Below are positions 59,068-64,000 of a stretch of 64,000 nucleotides of DNA, piece after piece. Made by a program: the position numbers and the translations under genes. The notes beneath the pieces were generated by a model. That model had not been told where the DNA came from and made no database searches. It worked only from the letters and a program-made list of their open reading frames with translations. The stretch comes from Firm-13 sp964617375 (GTDB lineage: Bacteria > Bacillota > Clostridia > Saccharofermentanales > Saccharofermentanaceae): NCBI GenBank assembly GCA_964617375.1, contig CAZTXQ010000005.1, forward strand, positions 1 to 64,000, in the 5' to 3' direction. Each line of letters opens with the position of its first letter. Position 1 is the first letter of the stretch.

Positions 59068-59246
59068 GCATGAATCTCCCGACGTAGGATGGATATCGAT
59101 ATGTCTGGCCGCCCGGAAGTGAAAACAAAACCAAGGGAAAAGACTTGCGGGACGGACATGTGCACATGATATCCGTTTCCCGTTGTATTTGTCAATTAAA
59201 GGGCAGGAACATACCGGAATACCATTTACACAGGACTTTATATTTC

Positions 59247-59276
59247 TTGACAAACAGGATATGAATCGACTAGCAT
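59247..59276 (+). promoter_or_regulatory. Promoter for the flippase gene
   Basis: A perfect TTGACA (59247-59252) and TAGCAT (59271-59276) are spaced by 18, 46 bases before the start codon of the flippase gene. Confidence 0.55.
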
Positions 59277-59321
59277 AAATCAAATATACGTATTCTGATC
59301 GGTCGGAGGAAGAATAAGATA

Positions 59322-60581
59322 ATGACGTCTGTCAAAGGCCGGAACCTGACCGGAATTAATAATTTTGCCTGGAATGCGGTCGGAAGTGCGGCAAACACGT
59401 TAACTTCACTTCTCTTTCTTGTTTTTGCTACGAGAATTCTTGGAAAAGACGATGCGGGGCCGTTTGCGATTGCGTTTACGACGGCAACGATCCTCCTCTC
59501 GCTGGGCCTTTACGGCGTGCGGAATTATCAGGTTACCGATACCGGCGACACATATCCGGCAGGCTCCTATATATCGGCAAGACTTATAACTTCCGCGTTT
59601 ATGCTTCCCGTGGGACTGATCTTTTGCATGATCAGCGGATACAACGCAGAGAAGAGCTGGCTTGTTGTGCTGCTTCTGCTCGGAAAGTGCGCCGAATCGA
59701 TGTCCGATGTCTTCTACGGAATTCTGCAGAAGAGGGGAAGACTCGATCTTGCGGGAATTTCAATGACCGTACGTGCGGTACTGTCAATGGCGGTGTTTTA
59801 TATCGCGCTTAAGATCACGAAGAACCTTCTCCTGGCGGCCGGACTTCTTTCGTCCTGTGCTTTTTTGACGCTGTTCATACTTGACATCCCGTTTGCCGGA
59901 AAGTTGGAACCGATCCGGCCGGGTCTCGACAAAAAGACTTTAACTCGCCTTCTCGGCGCCTGTTTTCCGGTTTTTGCCGCATCGATATTTTCTGTAATTG
60001 TAACCAACATGCCCAAGTATGTGATCGACAGGGTGATGGAGGATCGTTTTCAAACGATTTACGGTATTATTGTCATGCCCGGAACCGCGATATTTTTGTT
60101 CAGCCAGATCGTGACACAGTCCATGCTTATGAGAATGGCAAAATACAGGGATGACCTGAAATCCGGCCGTTTTATGAAGCTTAACGCCGTTATAGCCGGC
60201 GCACTCGTGCTTTTTACCGGCGCGTGCGTCGTTTTCTTCTATTTTTGGGGAAGCAGCCTTCTTTCCTTTATTTACAAAATCGATCTGGAAGAATATATCC
60301 CGGAGCTTCTGATTGTTCTCGTCGGAGCGCTTCTTGGAAGTATCGCTTATCTCCTTTCGGCCGCCTTAACCTCACTTCGGATCACTCGGATCCAACTGTG
60401 GATCTTTGTTGCCAATCTGATTGCGGCTATTGTCCTTTCCGCTCTGCTGGTTCCGTCAAAGGGACTATTCGGAGCGTCGTTATCCTACCTCTTCATTATG
60501 CTGGTGCAGCTTATCCTGTATCTGATCGTATTCCTTTACGCCATATTTTCGCGAAAAGGCAAAATACGGACCTTTGAATGA
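59322..60581 (+). CDS. Polysaccharide flippase, Wzx type
   Basis: The 419-residue protein has about twelve hydrophobic segments in pairs and the N-terminal NFAWNAVGSAANTLTSLLFLVFATRILG of the MATE/PST (MVF) superfamily. Such proteins move undecaprenyl-linked oligosaccharide across the membrane. ATG follows GGTCGGAGGAAGAATAAGATA. It lies away from the ABC exporter, so the window carries two export systems. The substrate is not deducible from sequence. Confidence 0.88.
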   Translation: MTSVKGRNLTGINNFAWNAVGSAANTLTSLLFLVFATRILGKDDAGPFAIAFTTATILLSLGLYGVRNYQVTDTGDTYPAGSYISARLITSAFMLPVGLIFCMISGYNAEKSWLVVLLLLGKCAESMSDVFYGILQKRGRLDLAGISMTVRAVLSMAVFYIALKITKNLLLAAGLLSSCAFLTLFILDIPFAGKLEPIRPGLDKKTLTRLLGACFPVFAASIFSVIVTNMPKYVIDRVMEDRFQTIYGIIVMPGTAIFLFSQIVTQSMLMRMAKYRDDLKSGRFMKLNAVIAGALVLFTGACVVFFYFWGSSLLSFIYKIDLEEYIPELLIVLVGALLGSIAYLLSAALTSLRITRIQLWIFVANLIAAIVLSALLVPSKGLFGASLSYLFIMLVQLILYLIVFLYAIFSRKGKIRTFE

Positions 60582-60651
60582 CCGTTACGGCATGAACCGA
60601 CGTTCCGGAACATACAAAAAAGCGCATTCATTCGTCAGTGTTATTTTTCCT

Positions 60652-60681
60652 AAGACATATGAATGCTGTTTATGTTAAAAT
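60652..60681 (+). promoter_or_regulatory. Candidate extended -10 promoter for the GT2 gene
   Basis: TAAAAT (60676-60681) preceded by TGT forms an extended -10; AAGACA (60652-60657) at 18 bases is a fair -35. The start codon follows 30 bases later. Confidence 0.4.
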
Positions 60682-60711
60682 AATTAGGAATTTTCAGGGT
60701 GGAGTGAAAGA

Positions 60712-61404
60712 ATGAAGTGTTTACTTATCATACCCGCATATAACGAGGCGGAGAATCTTGTGAATCTCGTCAAAGAGATTAAAGAGAAAGCGCCATCCTT
60801 CGATTATGTGATTATCAATGACGGTTCCACAGATGACACCGCGGAGATCAGCCGGGAAAACGGACTCAACACGGTTAATCTCATGAACAATCTCGGCATC
60901 GGCGGAGCCGTTCAGACCGGATATATGTACGCACTGATGAACGGCTACGACATAGCCGTACAAATTGACGGTGACGGACAGCATGACCCGGCCTATTTGG
61001 ACCGTCTGATCGAGCCGATTCTTGCGGGACGGGCGGATTTTACGATCGGTACCCGCTTCATTCACGGCAAAGGTTTCCAGTCGTCGGGTCTTCGGCGCGT
61101 GGGGATCAACTGGCTGAATCGTGTGATCCGGATGACCGCACACGTAAGGATCACGGACGCGACTTCCGGGTTTCGCGCGGCAAGCCGCGGTGTGATCGGG
61201 ATCTTTTCCGGTTATTACCCGAAAGACTATCCGGAGCCCGAGACCATTGTGGATGTCTGCCGCCATAATTACAGGATCGAAGAGGTACCGGTGGAAATGC
61301 GGGAACGAAACTTCGGTACGAGCAGCATTAAGCTCACCAAGTCTGTTTATTACATGATGAAAGTATCTTTGGCGGTTTTTATATCCGGACTCAAGAAACA
61401 CTGA
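60712..61404 (+). CDS. GT2 polyprenyl-phosphate glycosyltransferase, DPM1-like
   Basis: The 230-residue enzyme has CLLIIPAYNEAENLVNLV, IINDGSTDDT near 37, QIDGDGQHDPAYLD near 85 and FRAASRGVIGIF near 155, matching dolichol-phosphate mannose synthase-like enzymes without the C-terminal membrane pair. It probably loads a sugar on a lipid carrier. It is followed 19 bases later by a DUF2304 protein, a common partner of this enzyme type. ATG follows GGGTGGAGTGAAAGA. Confidence 0.9.
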   Translation: MKCLLIIPAYNEAENLVNLVKEIKEKAPSFDYVIINDGSTDDTAEISRENGLNTVNLMNNLGIGGAVQTGYMYALMNGYDIAVQIDGDGQHDPAYLDRLIEPILAGRADFTIGTRFIHGKGFQSSGLRRVGINWLNRVIRMTAHVRITDATSGFRAASRGVIGIFSGYYPKDYPEPETIVDVCRHNYRIEEVPVEMRERNFGTSSIKLTKSVYYMMKVSLAVFISGLKKH

Positions 61405-61423
61405 TTTGAAGAGGGTTAACTAA

Positions 61424-61795
61424 ATGAGTACGTTTACCAAGATTTTTATAATCCTGATCATAATATTGTTCCTTCTTTATATCGGACGGATGCTGAAGAA
61501 GGGTAAGATCGAGTTCAAATATGCCTTTCTTTGGATCGGAACTTCTTTGATCGTTCTGCTCATTACCGTATTTCCGTCGATTCTCGTTTTTTTCTCTTCT
61601 CTGATCGGAATTGAGCTTCCGGTTAATCTGGTCTTTTTCCTGGGGATCATTTTAAATCTTGTCATCACGTTTGCAATTACCGCTTCCTATTCCAAGATGA
61701 AGGAAATGGTATACAAGAACACCCAGTATATCTCTTTGCTCGAAAACAAGATCGACCGTATGGAAAAGGAGCAAAAGAATGGATCCGAAGAATAA
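61424..61795 (+). CDS. DUF2304 membrane protein
   Basis: The 123-residue protein has three hydrophobic segments (about 5-22, 35-58 and 66-88) and a charged C-terminal coil (LLENKIDRMEKEQKN). It matches DUF2304, small proteins that follow DPM1-like glycosyltransferases and may anchor them to the membrane. ATG follows AGAGGGTTAACTA. It overlaps the next gene by 17 bases. Confidence 0.85.
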   Translation: MSTFTKIFIILIIILFLLYIGRMLKKGKIEFKYAFLWIGTSLIVLLITVFPSILVFFSSLIGIELPVNLVFFLGIILNLVITFAITASYSKMKEMVYKNTQYISLLENKIDRMEKEQKNGSEE

Positions 61796-63956
61796 GATAC
61801 GCGCGGATATTTTTACGCTGATTTTTTTGATATATGTCTTATTCATGTCGTTATGCGACATTCTGAATCTCGGACTCTTTTACCTGGATCTGAACCGATT
61901 TACATGGCTTACAGCGATCTTCTCGGCTCTTGCCGTGCTTACGGCCGGATTCTTCTTAAGAAAAAGGATTGAACGGATCCCGACAAAACCGGATGCTCTC
62001 TTTGTTGTATTCTCCGTCGGTATCATGGCGCTTGCCTTTTTTAAGGGCGTTATCCCCGATACAAGCTACGACGTCGGGTATTATCATATCTACAAACAGT
62101 ATCCGGGTTATGCCGACAATGTGAATGTCGACGTTTTCGTGGGTACGTTCCTCTTTCCGCTGGCGGACAGACTCTTCTATTATCCCCGTATGCTTCTGGG
62201 ATACCGGATGGGTACGCTGTTTAACGGATACCTGATGGTCACGATTTTCGCCCAGATCCGGAACATCATATGCCTTGCGACCGGTTCGAAGCTTTCGGAA
62301 CTTCACGCGTCATGGGCAGCCAAATCGATTTTCAATCCTCTTAGAAGTCTCGGCAGGCTTTTCGCGAGCGAGAGCTTGTTTGCTTTTCTTGCTGTAACCA
62401 CCTTCTATGCGATCGCAAACCTTGGCACATATCTGGTTGATCTTACCGCGCTGCCCCTGCTTCTTGCTTTCCTTGCATTGCAGGCGGACGGAGAGAGAAA
62501 AGCAGGCCGCGCCGAATTTATCTACGCGGCACTTCTTTGCGGTCTCTCTTTTGCGATGAAATTCACGAACGCATTCTTTATCGCGCCTATGCTCGTTTTC
62601 TATATTCTGCAGAACCGGAAGAGTCTTAAGGTTTCAACCTTTTTCCTTTCACTTCTGACAGCGGTCATTCCTTTTACGCCGTATCTGATTTATAACTATT
62701 TGAGCATCGGAAATCCGTTCGGATTTACGTTCCTGACTCAGATATTCAAAACGCCCTATCTTTCCGCGATTGCCGAAAACGACTTGAGATGGGGGCCGTT
62801 AAGCCATAAGGAGCTTCTCTTGTGGCCGATCAAGATGATTACGGATCCCACATATCATATTTCCGAGATTTCCAAATACCCTCAGATCTATATTCTGGTC
62901 GGATGTATCGCGACCGCCATATTGTTTATCGGCTGTGTTGTTAACGCGATTCGGAAAAGAAAGGTTCACGGCGGCGATCTCTTTATGTCGCTCGCTTACA
63001 CCTTCGGTCTCTATCTCTGGCTTGAAGTATCCGGATATCCGCGCTATGCGATCTTCCTTGAGATTCTTGCGGTAATCGAGATATCCGTCCTTATTATCCG
63101 GTTCATTTCGGCCGCCCGCTTCAAAATTCCGCTCTCGATCCTCGCGGCTCTTATCGTCCTTGTTCTGGGCGCGCAGTGCTGGGTGAACACCTATAACGGC
63201 GCCATGAACACCTATGACTGGAGCTGGAGAGGGGAGACCGGCAGTGCTGAATATATGAACAATTATCAGTATGTTTTCCGCGACCAGGGGCTTATCGGCA
63301 CCGACGAACAGCGGGACCGGATTGATATCTTCGTCTCATCCGGCGTACTCCACGAGTACTGCAAGCTGATCGATCCATCCGCGGATATAGTGAACTACTG
63401 GTATTTCGAGAAATACTTCCCGACGCTTACGGCAAGGGATTTCAGGACGTACTATATGGATATGCTGAAGACGGATGCCGCCGAAGGTAAAGGATTGTAT
63501 GACGTTTATGTTTTGAGCGGGTACAACACGATCGCGGATACCGCGAACCGGATGGGCGCTGCGGTCACGAGCCTCGAATATGTCGACGGGAACGGGTTTC
63601 GGGCGCTTCTGGTCGGATATGATTTCTCCGGCAAGACGAATACCTTAGCGGATCTGTACCAGACGCCGCAGAGCTTTACGGTGGATGCATCCGCGAACAA
63701 GACCGTAAAAGTATCCGGAATCGCATTTATCGCGCCCTTTGTTTACTGGGAGACGCCGGTCACGCATTTCACCGTGAAAGCGACGGACGGAGTGAATACG
63801 GCGGTGCTTCTGGACCTCGAGATCCAGCCGGAAACATTCTATAACATAAACGAAGAACTGGATCTGTCGGCCTTTACGGGACCCGTTACGATTACGGTCA
63901 TCGACGAGACCCCGACCGACTGGCACACCAACGCGATCAACGTAAGCATTGGCTGA
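61779..63956 (+). CDS. Large multipass membrane protein, GT-C-like
   Basis: A 725-residue protein with about twelve hydrophobic segments in the first 460 residues. The first outer loop holds PDTSYDVGYYHIYKQYPG near residue 85, with an Asp and His as in GT-C donors' acceptor sites. The last 240 residues are soluble and beta-rich (DFSGKTNTLADLYQ, KVSGIAFIAPFVYWETP). It probably uses lipid-linked sugars from the DPM1-like enzyme, with which it shares a unit through DUF2304. ATG 61779 follows AAAAGGAGCAAAAGA. No known family could be named with confidence. Confidence 0.7.
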   Translation: MDPKNKIRADIFTLIFLIYVLFMSLCDILNLGLFYLDLNRFTWLTAIFSALAVLTAGFFLRKRIERIPTKPDALFVVFSVGIMALAFFKGVIPDTSYDVGYYHIYKQYPGYADNVNVDVFVGTFLFPLADRLFYYPRMLLGYRMGTLFNGYLMVTIFAQIRNIICLATGSKLSELHASWAAKSIFNPLRSLGRLFASESLFAFLAVTTFYAIANLGTYLVDLTALPLLLAFLALQADGERKAGRAEFIYAALLCGLSFAMKFTNAFFIAPMLVFYILQNRKSLKVSTFFLSLLTAVIPFTPYLIYNYLSIGNPFGFTFLTQIFKTPYLSAIAENDLRWGPLSHKELLLWPIKMITDPTYHISEISKYPQIYILVGCIATAILFIGCVVNAIRKRKVHGGDLFMSLAYTFGLYLWLEVSGYPRYAIFLEILAVIEISVLIIRFISAARFKIPLSILAALIVLVLGAQCWVNTYNGAMNTYDWSWRGETGSAEYMNNYQYVFRDQGLIGTDEQRDRIDIFVSSGVLHEYCKLIDPSADIVNYWYFEKYFPTLTARDFRTYYMDMLKTDAAEGKGLYDVYVLSGYNTIADTANRMGAAVTSLEYVDGNGFRALLVGYDFSGKTNTLADLYQTPQSFTVDASANKTVKVSGIAFIAPFVYWETPVTHFTVKATDGVNTAVLLDLEIQPETFYNINEELDLSAFTGPVTITVIDETPTDWHTNAINVSIG

Positions 63957-64000
63957 TTCATTGAAAAGAAATTTTAACCGACGACGATTTTGTAGTACTA
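63957..64000. other. Window end, nothing supported
   Basis: The last 44 bases follow the stop codon of the membrane protein. I see an AT-rich stretch but no start, promoter or terminator that can be supported. Confidence 0.6.

Noticed and set aside
59157..59168. A perfect 12-base palindrome CATGTGCACATG between the divergent genes
   Set aside because: Palindromes of this length are expected about 16 times by chance in 64 kb and it does not overlap the promoter at 59247.
60624..60666. Inverted pair GCATTCAT/ATGAATGC upstream of the DPM1-like gene
   Set aside because: Eight-base inverted pairs within 50 bases are common by chance, and the arms do not frame the promoter symmetrically.
1..64000. 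tRNA or rRNA genes
   Set aside because: I found no cloverleaf with a conserved T-arm and no 16S, 23S or 5S segments; a covariance-model search would be decisive.

Overview
This 64 kb window reads as chromosomal DNA of a low-to-mid GC Gram-positive bacterium (Bacillota, most likely class Clostridia; I cannot name the family). The reasons are the gene order of the S10-spc-alpha ribosomal region, the zinc-binding forms of S14, S4, L36 and adenylate kinase, a small KOW-domain gene between map and infA, an ECF-transporter module straight after rplQ, strong AGGAGG ribosome binding sites, and ChW repeats in a secreted amidase.

Layout. (1) 1-10475: the spc and alpha ribosomal operons, rplX(partial)-rplE-rpsN-rpsH-rplF-rplR-rpsE-rpmD-rplO-secY-adk-map-KOW-infA-rpmJ-rpsM-rpsK-rpsD-rpoA-rplQ, closed by a clear terminator at 10521-10556. 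Two gaps in this run, secY-adk and rpmJ-rpsM, hold strong RNA hairpins that look regulatory. (2) 10575-20595: housekeeping and transport: a fused EcfA1-EcfA2 ATPase with EcfT, a ROK sugar kinase, truA, an unclassified ABC exporter pair, nicotinate phosphoribosyltransferase, a cyclophilin whose Shine-Dalgarno is separated from its start by a perfect hairpin, and an unknown protein. (3) 20603-33947: lipid-linked glycosyltransferases and large membrane proteins (YfhO type and GT-C-like), with birA, a phosphoglucomutase and a secreted ChW-repeat amidase.

(4) 34013-56072: a surface glycan locus. It has all four dTDP-L-rhamnose genes (rfbA, rfbC, rfbB, rfbD), an ABC-2 polysaccharide exporter, the four steps to GDP-D-glycero-alpha-D-manno-heptose as contiguous genes (GHMP kinase, SIS isomerase, nucleotidyltransferase, HAD phosphatase), an undecaprenyl-phosphate sugar-1-phosphate transferase, several GT2 enzymes and two very large multidomain glycosyltransferases of 1413 and 1096 residues that share a GT2-GT4 module. 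(5) 56163-63956: an NDP-sugar epimerase behind a promoter with a palindrome in its spacer, a 650-base noncoding stretch with a 75-base degenerate tandem repeat, a minus-strand acetyltransferase and glycosyltransferase pair, a Wzx-type flippase, a polyprenyl-phosphate glycosyltransferase with a DUF2304 partner, and a large GT-C-like membrane protein.

Working model: phosphoglucomutase supplies glucose-1-phosphate to RfbA; the rhamnose and heptose pathways supply activated sugars; the polyprenyl phosphotransferase primes the lipid carrier; the GT2 and multidomain enzymes extend the chain; the ABC transporter exports it. The pairing of L-rhamnose and D-glycero-D-manno-heptose matches, from memory, the sugars of the Aneurinibacillus S-layer glycan, so a cell-surface rhamnose-heptose polymer is the leading inference. 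No S-layer protein gene is in the window. The flippase and the polyprenyl-phosphate enzymes suggest a second, separate glycan or side-chain route.
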